Positions 1-9,770 of a stretch of DNA of 20,355 bases are shown piece after piece. Below the pieces are notes generated by a model that was not told the DNA's origin, did no database searches, and saw nothing but the letters and a program-made list of their open reading frames with translations. A program made the translations under genes and the position numbers. This DNA is from Rhizophagus sp. LPA8_4_AMF (taxonomy: Eukaryota; Glomeromycota; Glomeromycetes; Glomerales; Glomeraceae), in the NCBI GenBank assembly GCA_021464525.1, contig JADRCO010001316.1, forward strand, positions 1 through 20,355, in the 5' to 3' direction. Every line of letters begins with the position of its first letter. Position 1 is the first letter of the stretch.

Positions 1-50
<50 letters not shown>
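1..50. repeat. Homopolymer T run at window edge
   Basis: Fifty consecutive T residues open the window. It could be the poly(A) tail of a minus-strand retroelement, or a contig or assembly edge; the sequence cannot decide. The far end of the window is also homopolymeric. Confidence 0.9.
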
Positions 51-963
51 CTTTAACTTTTATAGAATTTTCTTGGGTGGGTTTGATACTTCTGTTTATT
101 ATGTTGGTTTGGAAGGTATGGAGCTTTTGGTTTTCTGAGCTAATTGGAGTCCTATCTGCAATACCCAAATTAATTTCTATAGATAGATTTATCATATCTG
201 TTGTATACGTTAGTGAAAGAATTAACTATATTACCATGCGATTAGCTGGAGGATTCCCTCTCCATGTGATTGACTACTGTATTATCTTTTGGAATTTTTA
301 CTCTGGAAATCATATGCAGGTGACTAGTGTTCTTAACGGGTCGGGTCGGATCAAAATTTTGGGTTAATTTTAAAGTACTATTTATACAGCAATTCAAATT
401 TTTACAATACCTTCAATTGTATTATTTATATTATGCAGGTCCATGCAGGTCAATGCGGGTCATTTTGGGTTGCATATTCAGAACTCTACAGGTGACAATA
501 TGGTTATGTAAATTAGCAGTATATTTTTATTATTTTGAAGGATTAGTGGGGTTATAAAAATTGCAGTGCAGCAGATTCTTGGACACCAAATTCCTTTGAC
601 TATGGGGTGGTTCTGCTAAGATGGGTTGTAGTCCTCATAATCCTACCTATACAGGAATAAGATTCCACCAACAGTGCACATATGGGGTTTACTAGAATGA
701 TGGATGATGTTATATTTAATTACATTAGATAGTTAATTTTCATTTTATTCAATTTGTTAATTACATTAACTCTAATACTACTCTAATAAAGTATAATATG
801 CACTGCGAAAAAAAATAAAAATAATATAATATAATATAGAAAATGTGATTTATTTAATAACAGTTTTTATTTTAATAATATAAACTTTTCTAAATTTAAT
901 AATAAATAAGGATTTTATTATTATTAATTACTTAATTTTCTAATCTAATTTTAAATAAATTTT
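51..963. other. Degraded transposon-like, non-coding stretch
   Basis: No convincing gene is seen. The first 700 bases are visibly richer in G and C than the rest of the window. They contain GGGTCGGGTCGG around 338-350 and a run of diverged GCAGGTC/GCGGGTC words at about 435-465, a style seen at the ends of decayed fungal transposons. Two open frames on the plus strand (77-367 and 327-557) lack any domain-like pattern. Bases 700-963 are plain AT-rich DNA downstream of the ATP11 stop codon. A transposon relic is inferred from texture only. Confidence 0.4.
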
Positions 964-2160
964 TTATAAATTTTTTATTAAATCTTTATATTCAAATTTA
1001 TCAGGATATTTATGAAATTTTTCAACTAAATTTAATTCATCTTTTGTTCCACTAACATAAAATTTTTGCATTGCATAAGCAAGATATTGAGCAGATTTTA
1101 AAGAAATCAATTTTGGTTGAATAATTTCACCATGCATTAAAACAATTCCTTTAAAATCAATAAGTTCAGGAAAATGAGTTAATACCATATGATGTTTTGA
1201 TTCAATACCATGAGTTTTATATTCTAATAAAGAAGTGAAAAAACATTGATGGAATTGAAATTGAAGAATATAAAATTCTAACCCTTGATCTTGAGGTAAA
1301 GGAACAACAAACTGAATTATTTTTATAATAAAAAAAAAAAATAATGTTAAATAATCATTAATTCATAAAAATTATTAGAATAAAAAATAAAAATTACCGT
1401 AGGATATTGTTGTCCACGTTTAAATAAGGTTCTATAAGTTTCGGCAGGAATAACAGCAGATAAACAATTTTTTGTGGAATGATATTCTAACCATATTTTT
1501 TCGATTGTTTCAGGATCATGATCTTTTATCTTTTCCATATTTAATATCTTGTTAAGAGGCTAAAATTCAACAGATTTAATATATCGCCATAAAAAAAAAA
1601 AATAATAATAGGGATAATGTTATAATTATTTCAGTATAATCTTACTTTGACATTTGGTGAATTCATTGTAGCTTCTGTAGAATTTATTTTCTGTGATGAA
1701 TTTGTTTCACTTTCGTTTGATGAAATATTTTTTGTTATAAAAAATGAATTCTTTTGAATTGCTTTTAATTTTTCAGCTTTCATTTCTTCCACAGAAGAAA
1801 AGTTCTCCCTTTAAAATTGCGATACAAAGAAAAATCAATTTTATTGTATTTTAATAAGTTTCTCAAGAAAAAATAATGATTTATACTTTTCAGCTTTGAT
1901 TTTTAATTTATCATAATATTTTTTCATGTATTTTGAATTTGTTGTATCTTTCGAAGGTATAAACTGAAAGTGATCTTATAAATTCACATAATAAGAATTT
2001 ACAAATAGACACACGAGTATTGTCAAAAAAAGTAAGTAAACCAACCAGAAGTTACTTTGGAAAATCGGATTTGGGGTTGAACTCTTTTAAAAAATACATT
2101 TTGTTTAATTTGTTTAATAAATAAAGAAGAAAGTGTAGAATTTCTAAGACCGGTATACAT
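964..2160 (-). CDS. ATP11: ATP synthase F1 assembly chaperone ATP11/ATPAF1
   Basis: Mitochondrial matrix chaperone that, in the known family, binds free F1-ATPase beta subunits until they join alpha. Five exons on the minus strand: 2160-2056, 1963-1887, 1808-1646, 1559-1398 and 1311-964, giving 284 aa; all junctions are GT-AG and the phases close. Residues 1-34 (MYTGLRN..., with K/R and no acidic residue) look like a mitochondrial presequence. A coiled helical stretch follows (YYDKLKIKAEKENFSS). The conserved core begins at PLNKILNMEKIKDHDPETI, runs through IWLEYHSTKN and FVVPLP, and ends with LLEYKTHG and FKGIVLMHGEI (residues ~116-240), which are recognisable ATP11 signatures. The start at 2160 was chosen because the presequence begins there; the upstream in-frame ATG at 2239 would add a hydrophobic, non-conserved stretch. 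The gene sits 129 bp downstream of the glycyl-tRNA synthetase stop on the same strand. No breaks are visible. Confidence 0.93.
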
Positions 2161-2289
2161 TTTTTTTTTGACTGATATATGCATGATGCATATACAATTT
2201 ATAATAATCACAAAAAAATACGATTGGCTGATAATGTACATTGATAATCATTAAATATAAACTTGATTTATTAATATATAAATTAATCA

Positions 2290-3202
2290 TCAGTCGAGTT
2301 CTTGTTGCGTGAAAGTTGGATATGTTTCCATAACTTTTTCCCAAGTGATACTTTCTTCCAATAAATCCTTTAGAACTTGAAGTATAGTATCAATCTATTA
2401 AATGAATAATTATTAAGATTTTTTTGAGCATTAAAAAAAATTATTAATTAACTAAAGAAGTATATACTGTACATTTTCTCTTATTTGTTTTGTGGTATCT
2501 CGTTCTCGTAACGTTATTGTGCGATCATTCACGGATTGGAAATCTATTGTAATCGCGAATGGTGTTCCAAGTTCATCGTTACGTGCGTAGCGACGTCCAA
2601 TAGAGTTAGAAGAGTCATCAACTTTACTTGCAATACTTAGCTTGCGAATCCGTTTAGCTTTTGGGTTTAATAATATATTAATATTTCAAGACTGATAAAG
2701 CAATAATAAATAATAAGATATCTTATATGTTTACCGAGCTCGTTAACAAGGTCTGTAAAAGCTGGATTATTACTTAGTGGGACCAATAAACATTTGAAAG
2801 GAGCAACACGTGGAGGGAACGATAAAACCTATTCATGAATTATATGTTAGTGATAAAAAATAACAAATAACATAATTACGTAATTTCTAATCTTACTGAT
2901 CTCTGTTCATCATCTTTACGTGTCCAATATACGTGTTCAATTAAAGAATATAAAATACGACCAATACCAAAAGAAGGCTCTATTACATTAGGAGTATATT
3001 CCCTGACTAATATTATTTATCAAAAAAGTTAGATCCTGAACGTTATAATATTAACACGTTAAAAAAATTAATTTACCATGTTCTGTGAAAGTTTGCCGTT
3101 TAATTGTTAAATATTCACTTGTAATTTCATATTGATTTCCGTCGGTGCCAGGAACTTTTGTAACACTAAATTTTAAATATTTTAAATATTCAAATACATA
3201 CA

Positions 3203-3234
<32 letters not shown>

Positions 3235-5201
3235 AAATATCAAATAAAATTACCCATTTCCATCTTCTAAAGCTTTTTTCAAGGCCTCAAGTTGTTCTTC
3301 ATTTAAGCTAATCAAATAATCCTCTACAGTTTTTGAATTTTGTCTTAATTTAGGTCCAAAGACTTTTTTATTAATTTCTAACACGGTTTTATCGTAAATC
3401 TTTGGTTCGGTTAAATTTTCTCGTACTACAAGTTTTTCCTTGGTACGATTTGAGTGAACTGTTAAGTCATATGCGGATCTATCAGCACAGCCAACACATT
3501 CAATCCATCCCTAAAAATTGACGTACTAAAAATAAGAAATAAAAGAAAAATAATTGCAAATCTAGCAAGTTAACAAAATGGATAACTAACATAGCTATTA
3601 TGAATGTCTGCATCCCAACAATCACACGCATAATGAGCCATTTCATTAGGCATATGTTGACGGAATCGAAGTCTATCTGGTTTAATTCCGAGTTTAGTCA
3701 AAAACAAGTATGTCCTGACTAAGAAATAGCCAAGAGTTTCATTATCTACAATTTTCTAAATTAAAATAAACCCGTCTTTAGAAAAAAATATAAATAATTT
3801 TATACATTAATATCTAAATAAACTCACTTTTTCTACAGCTTCGCCAATAGCCATTTCGATAGGGTCCATTTTACCTTCTGATTGTACAGATCGGGGAACG
3901 AGACGAAGTTTTACATCTTTTACTTCATTAAAACGAGAATGAGACTTATCGTTAGGATCCACATAATGTTCAATTTCAGCCATAGTAAATTCTCTGAAAT
4001 AAAATAAAGTAAATAAAAAAAAAACACTTTAAACACTTAAAAAATGAAAATGATGATATGACCGACTTACCTGACTCTGATAAGACCAGCTCTTGGACTA
4101 ATCTCATTCCTAAATGAACGACCAATTGAAGCTGATGCGAACGGCATCTTGTCATTGTTGAATTCAAGAAATCTTTTAAAATTTAAAAATTGACCTTGAG
4201 CCGTTTCTGGTCGAAGATATCTTATTCATAAAACGCGTAGAAGAAGCAGTAACTTTAGTAACAATGTATATTTATTAAATTAATTTGTTTTATTTAAATT
4301 TACCCTTTTTGATATCCAGTAGGACCAATACTACTTTCAAACATCAAATTAAATTCCTCAGGTTCGGTTAGATCATTACCAGTTTCAGGACTCTTTATAT
4401 TGTGTTTACGTATGACTTCTCCAATTTCAACACCATTATAATTAGTGATCTAAAGGAATATTCACGTAAGTACATTATACATAATGTCCAAATAATCCGA
4501 AATCCAAAACTAATTTACCCATGTTATAATATCTTCATATTCCGCCTTAACAGAATCTTCCAATTTTACCATCTGAGACTTATCATTCTTCTTTTTACTC
4601 TTCTCTGATTGAACGTTACCATCTAATTTAGCTCTAGCTTGCCTATCACTTTCTAATCTAGCTTCTAGTTCTTGTTTAATAAGATGATCAGCACGATATA
4701 TATCACTAGTCTTCAATGTGTCTTTAACCATCCAGTCTGTAAATTTATCAACATGTCCGGAAGTTTTTAATACCTCAGCCGGCGTTATAATGCTACCATC
4801 CATTTCAAGCATATCTTCTTCTAATATAAAATGCCTGCGCCATAAATCAATGATATTTGCTTGAAGCGCACAGCCTGGAGGACCATAATCATAAAAACCG
4901 GCAACAGCTTGGAAAATTAAAATTTAATAAAACTTAATACGAAACTTAATACGAAACTTAATACGAGAATGCTAATATTACTGACGTTAAAATTTTGATA
5001 AAATAACTTACCACCATAAATTTGGAAAGAAGGTGTATAAAAAAAACGTTTCTTCAATACTTCTTCTAATGCAGTACGATTGAATGTGGCCATACTTGAA
5101 TATAATTTGACACGAAAAAATTGTTGAGTGAGAGTCTTAAACCCGAAGGGAAAGTTTTTTTTAAGGTTAAATGAATATCTTTTCGTTTGAATAGAAATCA
5201 T
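2290..5201 (-). CDS. GRS1: Glycyl-tRNA synthetase, likely dual-targeted
   Basis: Class II synthetase that charges tRNA-Gly. Twelve exons: 5201(or 5093)-5012, 4907-4519, 4449-4304, 4220-4071, 3993-3828, 3755-3591, 3510-3254, 3165-3077, 3006-2897, 2828-2735, 2657-2473, 2394-2290. The 11 introns are 68-104 nt, all GT-AG, and every phase closes. The short form is 645 aa and the long form 681 aa, close to the yeast enzyme. Visible in the short form: [14 protein letters not shown] (26-39), YLRPETAQG (207-215), motif 2 [17 protein letters not shown] (242-258), motif 3 EPSFGIGR (491-498), then an anticodon-binding domain from about 525 ([25 protein letters not shown]). There is no WHEP domain, as expected for fungi. 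The 36-residue N-terminal extension from 5201 has several K/R, no D/E and many aromatic and hydroxyl residues, so it looks like a mitochondrial presequence. The gene is divergent from the acidic-protein gene at 5587. Confidence 0.96.
3204..3227. repeat. (TA)n microsatellite in a GRS1 intron
   Basis: A run of about eleven TA units lies in the intron between the exons ending at 3254 and starting at 3165 (minus strand). Similar short TA runs occur at about 7955-7968 (a reductase intron), 13332-13349 and 16832-16849. Confidence 0.8.
5093..5093 (-). promoter_or_regulatory. Inner start codon, cytosolic glycyl-tRNA synthetase
   Basis: First base of the inner ATG (5093-5091). It has A at -3 and G at +4, a favourable eukaryotic context, and opens the conserved catalytic protein ([17 protein letters not shown]). 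Between the outer ATG at 5201 and this one there is no other ATG in any frame on this strand, so a ribosome that skips the outer start would reach this one next. Confidence 0.7.
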
Positions 5202-5208
5202 TTACCAT
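5167..5208 (-). promoter_or_regulatory. Short upstream ORF overlapping the outer GRS1 start
   Basis: A 13-codon reading frame ([13 protein letters not shown], then TAA) starts at 5208, only 7 nt before the outer in-frame ATG at 5201 and in a different frame. Its ATG has A at -3 and G at +4, better than the outer ATG, which has T at -3 and A at +4. If transcripts begin upstream of 5208, this uORF would compete with the mitochondrial-form start while leaving the inner start at 5093 reachable by reinitiation or leaky scanning. A TATATAA word directly precedes it (about 5208-5215). If that word were the TATA box, the transcript would start too late to include the uORF. Function is inferred. Confidence 0.45.
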
Positions 5209-5586
5209 TATATACTGGGGCTTTTGATGTGACTCACTCTAGATAGTGATGTGTTGTTTATCAAAAATTATCTCGAGTATAACATACGTGATAGATAATA
5301 TTCATGATGTCGATATTTATATCATGATAGATACTCTATTTTATGTATCACACCCACAAAAGTTTTTCACACCCCGCGAAAAAATTTCAAAATCTATCGG
5401 GTTTATGATAACCCTAATCGGACCGATGTAAATTGAGAGCCTATTAATTTTGATCGGTAGCATAACTGAATTTAAAACTTTTACATCACGTGCAATAATG
5501 AAGATAATCAATAACTGAATTTTTTTTCAAAAATTAATCTTAGCCCACTTCGATCAAAAAATAAAAAATAATTTCAAAAAAAAATT
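5202..5586. promoter_or_regulatory. Divergent promoter region, GRS1 / acidic gene
   Basis: This 385-bp gap separates two divergently transcribed genes, so it should carry both promoters. It contains a CACGTG palindrome at 5487-5492, 95 bp upstream of the plus-strand gene, and a tract around 5420-5432 reading TAATCGGACCGATGTAAATT. The reverse complement of that tract partly recurs at 14250-14265. A 61-codon plus-strand frame at 5246-5431 has no recognisable features and is not called. Confidence 0.5.
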
Positions 5587-6512
5587 ATGATTATTCCATC
5601 GACTTACAATACCGATAGTGAGAAATCACTTATTGATTTGAAAGTTGAAATTAATAACGGCAAAAAGACAAATATAAATTGGAACGACGCGAGAAAAGCT
5701 GTTAATAGTGAAGACATGACTGATAGTAGCGAGGAGTCAGATTCGGATAGCGAAGATACAAGCACAAGTGATGATGATAAAAGTAGTGAAGAAATAGTTG
5801 CTAGTGAGGAATCGGATGTTAGCGAAGATTCTGATAGCGAAGATACAGAATCGGAAAGCGAGGAGGTGAATGTAAGCAGAATTGCAAACAAAAATATTAT
5901 TAGTAAAGGAACAGACTCGAGCGAAGATGACGAATCAGATTCAAGCGAAGATTCTGATAGTGACGGGTCGGATTCTAGTGAAGATGTTAATAATGGTAAT
6001 TCAAATTTGGATAATAGTTCAGAAATGAACATAAATATAATAAATTCATCAAATGCTAAAGTTGAAGCTAGTATTGATACAAACATCGAAACAGATAGTA
6101 GTGACACAGATAATGATATAAACTTTGATACAGAAATGAATTCATCAGAATTAAATGATAATTTTAGAATGGTTCCTGAGATGAATGATAGAAATGATGA
6201 TATAGGATTAAATCCAGAACAATTAGAATTACTAGGTAAGACAAAATGATAATATAATAATTTTTTTTTTTTTTCGTTGAGACTTGATTGAAATATTTTT
6301 TGATTTATTCATTAGAAAAATCAGAAAAAATTCGAGAATTTTTAAAGGATGATTATTTAAGAGAAATAATTCTTCAGATTGATCATGCTGCAAGAAATAA
6401 TAATCGTAAGATTGAAGAGATGTTGGATGATGGAAGAAAGAATGATGAAATGTTTTATAATTTTACTGAAGAAATATTAAGTATCATGTATGAAAATCAA
6501 ATAGATTTTTAA
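5587..6512 (+). CDS. Acidic Ser/Asp-rich protein with ZNHIT3/Hit1-like C-terminus
   Basis: Two exons, 5587-6235 and 6316-6512, joined across an 80-nt GT-AG intron (donor G|GTAAGA, acceptor CATTAG), give 281 aa. An in-frame TAA lies 18 nt before the ATG. Residues ~41-135 are a low-complexity acidic tract full of SSED, DSDSED and SEESD words, typical casein-kinase-2 substrate sites and disordered. Residues ~209-281 (LNPEQLELLEKSEKIREFL, DDYLREIILQID, FYNFTEEIL) resemble, from memory, the C-terminal domain of ZNHIT3/Hit1, which binds NUFIP1/Rsa1 during box C/D snoRNP assembly. The N-terminal HIT zinc finger of that family is absent: the predicted protein has no cysteine pattern and no finger is visible upstream. 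It may be a lineage-specific rearranged homologue, a partner of the same pathway, or an unrelated helical protein. The gene converges on the reductase, with 90 bp between stops. Confidence 0.8.
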
Positions 6513-6602
6513 TACTTTAATGAAAATATAGACTTTTAAATAAAATATATTCCTTTAAAATTTTAATAAATAAAGTACATCAAAAAGTCATAGATTAAGA
6601 AA

Positions 6603-8525
6603 TCAAAGTTTACTTTTTACATTTTCATCATTAACTTTGACCAACATTTTACCAGTATTATAACCATTAAATAATTTCAATAAACCATTTGGAGCATTTT
6701 CTAATCCATCAACAATATATTCTTTTCTTTTAATTTTTCCTTCTTGTAGCCATTTTGCCATATCTTTAATTGCAATAGGGAATTTTGGAGCGTAATCAAA
6801 ACTGAATATTAATAGAAGGGAAAGAAAGAAAGATTAATAATAATTCAAGATATTATATATATAATTAAAACAATAATATAAAGTCATTATTTACACTTAC
6901 ATAATAAAACCTTCCATTTTAGCACGTTGAGTAATGAGAGCAGTATAAAAAGCAGGGCCTTTAGGCTGTTTTTCATTATATTGACTAATAGCACCACATA
7001 ATACAATTCTACCGTTTTTGGCAATTCTTTTTAAACAATGATCTAATATATCACCACCAACATTATCAAAATAAACATCAATATATTGTGGTGTAGCGTT
7101 GGCTAGTTTCTTTGCAAAATCTGGATCACGATAATTTAATGCCACATCAAATCCCAAATCATTCACTAACCAATTACATTTTTCTTCAGATCCCGCAATC
7201 CCAATTACACGTGCCCCCTTTATTTTTGCGATTTGACCTACCATACTACCTGTTGCACCTGCTGCCTATTAAATAAAAAAAGGAAGTAAGAAAAAACAAG
7301 TTTCGAGCAAAGGTCGATGGGAAGTTCTATTTACCCCAGAAACGACAACTGTATCCCCTGGCTTTGGTTTACCTACATGAATTCATGTTAAATTTTGTAT
7401 TAATAAAAATAAAATTAATAAATAAAATTAACAAATAATTGGATTACTTACCAACTTTATCCACGAAATTATTTGTAATTCGCGTATAATATATAAAAGT
7501 CACATGATCAATAATTAAATTACGCGTTTTAACCTTGAAAGCACGTTCGCTTACCGTCAAGTAAACCGAAGTAAGCGGTCATGCCAGTTCCACCAAAAAT
7601 TCCAACGTAATCACGAAGTGATGCACCAGGTGGTGGACTAAAATATTCATAAACAAGTTAACACGTGAATAAAATATAGCGAATTGTTATCGTTCAGTCG
7701 ATTTTACAGTTGAACAATATTGGTCAATAACTATTATAAATACTTAAATACTTACGTGATTTTTTGAACACCTTCACCATCAGTTAAAGCATATTCTTGC
7801 CATCCTGAATTTTTATTAATTAATTTTATGAATTTGATTATAAATGAGAGTTCAAAATTAAATTCCAATATTTACCTAAAAACCCTTGAACTTTATCGCC
7901 GACTTTAAATTTAGAGTTTTTAGATAAGACGACCTCTTTAATGAAAAGAAACATATATATATATATATTAAATTATTTATGTTTGAATTAATGTACAATA
8001 AAAATATAATGAATGAATTTTACCTCCAACAATTTGACCGCGCATAATTTCGTTTATTTCTAGATAAAAATAATATAAAATTTAATGTTTACTTATTTAT
8101 TTTATTATGACTTGATAAAAAAAGAAAAATTTTTCTTTTACCTACTGGTTTTATATAGCTATTATAAAGAAAAATATTATTTTTCGATTTTAATTCGATT
8201 ATCAATGAAATTTATTCTTTAAAAAAACATAATTTACCTTCTAGTAGTATTCATCCATCCGCGCATGGCTAATAGATAAATATAATTATATAAATAAATA
8301 TCATTCAAATCAATCAAAATAAAAGTAAAAACAATTCCTTCAAATTCAAAATAATTATCGGATACCTGGATCCAATGAAAGATAATAAACTTTAACTAAT
8401 AATTGTCCATCTTTTAAATCAGCCAGAGTAGGTATTGGAGTTTTTACAATATTAAAAGTTTCTTTTGGATCAAAGATACCAAAAGGACGTTTTGAAAATA
8501 GAACTTGTGTATTTTCTTTGGACAT
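6603..8525 (-). CDS. Zinc-independent MDR reductase (PTGR/alkenal reductase-like)
   Basis: NADPH-dependent medium-chain dehydrogenase/reductase of the leukotriene B4 dehydrogenase / alkenal double-bond reductase group. It is expected to reduce C=C bonds of enals and enones in the cytosol; the true substrate is unknown. Exons: 8525-8366, 8268-8238, 8158-8142 (17 nt), 8059-8024, 7935-7876, 7804-7756, 7637-7555, 7454-7452 (3 nt, proposed), 7372-7335, 7265-6901, 6801-6603, giving 346 aa, the usual family length. Visible are SLDPAMRGWM (50-59), GQIVGEVV, FKVGDKVQGFLGWQEYA, GGTGMTAYFGLLD, the Rossmann loop AAGATGS (160-166), NYRD (203-206) and DNVGGD (226-231). No catalytic or structural zinc ligands of alcohol dehydrogenase are seen. 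The ATG at 8525 opens MSKENTQVLF, the normal N-terminus. If the 3-nt exon is skipped, one codon (V or G of LLDVGKPK) is lost in frame. Confidence 0.93.
7452..7454 (-). other. Proposed 3-nt microexon (TTG) of the reductase gene
   Basis: Between the exon ending GAC-G (7555) and the exon starting GT-AAA (7372) lies AAAG|TTG|GTAAGT on the minus strand. Splicing TTG in makes GAC GTT GGT AAA and the protein reads LLDVGKPKPGD, the form I recall as usual for fungal members. Skipping it gives LLDGKPKPGD, one residue short. With the microexon the two introns are 100 and 79 nt. Without it there is one 182-nt intron, longer than any of the other 24 introns mapped in the window (68-118 nt). Confidence 0.6.
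8142..8158 (-). other. 17-nt internal exon of the reductase gene
   Basis: The exon C-TAT-ATA-AAA-CCA-GTA-G is flanked by AATAG and GTAAAA. It is required to keep phase between the GWMNTTRS exon (8238) and the EINEIMRGQ exon (8059), and supplies the family-typical YIKPV. Its boundaries close in phase on both sides. Confidence 0.85.
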
Positions 8526-9370
8526 TTTTAACAAAATTCAAAGAAATTGTATTAGAAGGAAGGAACAATTATAAATTACTTTATGCATATCTTAACCTAA
8601 GATTACAGGATTTCAGGGGATCGTGAGAAATATTTATTTTTATTTTTTTAAATAATTAGTTATGTAAGATATTTTAAAACTTTATAACTGGTATGAAAAT
8701 TTTCATTGTGAGCAAAAAAAGTATTCTGCATCCTTTCCAAAATCGTTAATTAAAAATGCATTCTATATATGTAAATTTATAAAAAGAAATAATTAATTAA
8801 TTACTTTTATTAAAATTATAATAACTAAATGTCAAATAAATCAAATCAAGAATTCTAAATTTTTTCATATATATTTTCAAAGTAATTAAAATATTACAAT
8901 AATTAAAAAATATATATAAAATAAAAACTTATTAATATATTATTTATTTTACTATATATCCTAAAAATTTTTATTTAATATTTAAATATAATAAAAAAAT
9001 ATATACCAAAATTTTTAAAGTTGAAAAAATAACTTTATTACACTATTACAATTCTGTTTATTAATGTTTTCTGTTAATTTTATTGCTGGAAATCTTGATA
9101 CCTATTTTTGTGATTTTGGTATATATCTTTACTTTTATAAAATTTAGTTATCAATGTCCTTCACATAATTAGCAATTTGATTAAAGTTATAAGTGTTGAT
9201 TTTAGAAGATATTTTAATTTAGATATATAATAACCTTTATAGATAAAGAATATAAAATTATAAATCTTCTAAAGAATTAAGGGTAGAAATATCAATAAAT
9301 ATCATAAAAATAAGTTTTTTTTATTTCTCAAAAGCTGATACAAAGATTAAGAATAACTATTTGTTTTATT
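8526..9370. other. AT-rich gap upstream of the reductase, no gene seen
   Basis: The first one to two hundred bases should hold the reductase promoter. No clear TATA or E-box is visible there. The rest is almost pure A/T with no open frame longer than background and no recognisable repeat. Confidence 0.6.
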
Positions 9371-9430
9371 GAATTCTTTTACAAGTAAGCATTGCACTTT
9401 CAATTCTTTAATAGAGAATCAACCACATTA

Positions 9431-9770
9431 TTCTTCACAATAAGAAATGTTCCATAAAACCATTCTATTGTCATTTTCATCACAAAGATCAATCATAAAT
9501 CCTTATTCACATATTGGGCATATTGGGCATATTGGCATATAATATTTGTGGATAGGGTTTCACATTTTAAATCTCACCAAGGAATTATTATTCCTTTGAA
9601 ATTTGCTTCAACATACCCCACATAATCACGAACAAGGTGCCTTCATTGTTAGACAATGACCATATCTAATAACTGACATCAAATTCTGCTTTGCATTTGC
9701 TAAATAATCTTTCATATCGATCGCATCTTTATACCATGATTGCGGATTCAAATTGATATAAACAACTGAT
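9431..9770 (-). pseudogene. Decayed coding relic of unknown family
   Basis: Three consecutive minus-strand segments read like real protein but lie in different frames or behind stops. Segment 1 (~9770-9629) contains NPQSWYKDAIDMKDYLANAK and ends at TGA 9628-9626. Segment 2 (~9633-9577), in another frame, reads RDYVGYVEANFKGIIIPW before TGA. Segment 3 (9516-9431), in a third frame, reads CPICPICE, a TAA, then GFMIDLCDENDNRMVLW and NISYCEE before TAA. The Cys-rich part overlaps a local tandem expansion (9511-9539). Amino-acid composition is unlike translated AT-rich noise. The family is not recognised. An alternative is an active gene with unusual introns, but no GT-AG pairs were found that join the segments. 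Confidence 0.4.
9511..9539. repeat. Short tandem repeat, 9-bp unit GGGCATATT
   Basis: ATATTGGGC is repeated about three times, the last copy one G shorter. On the minus strand it encodes the CPICPIC stretch of the decayed coding relic, so part of the Cys-rich look there may come from repeat expansion. Confidence 0.75.

Noticed and set aside
77-557. Two overlapping plus-strand ORFs (96 and 76 codons) in the left-edge DNA
   Set aside because: No domain-like pattern, no start context, and they lie in a transposon-like tract; probably chance frames in GC-richer DNA.
2023-2344. Longer minus-strand frames starting upstream of the ATP11 ATG at 2160
   Set aside because: The upstream part is non-conserved and partly overlaps the last GRS1 exon; the presequence-like N-terminus begins at 2160.
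5246-5431. 61-codon plus-strand ORF before the acidic gene, considered as a missing HIT zinc-finger exon
   Set aside because: It has only an adjacent CC pair and no C-x2-C series, and cannot supply a HIT finger.
5604-6107. 167-codon minus-strand ORF rich in Ser and Leu
   Set aside because: It is the antisense shadow of the SSED/DSDSED codons of the plus-strand acidic gene.
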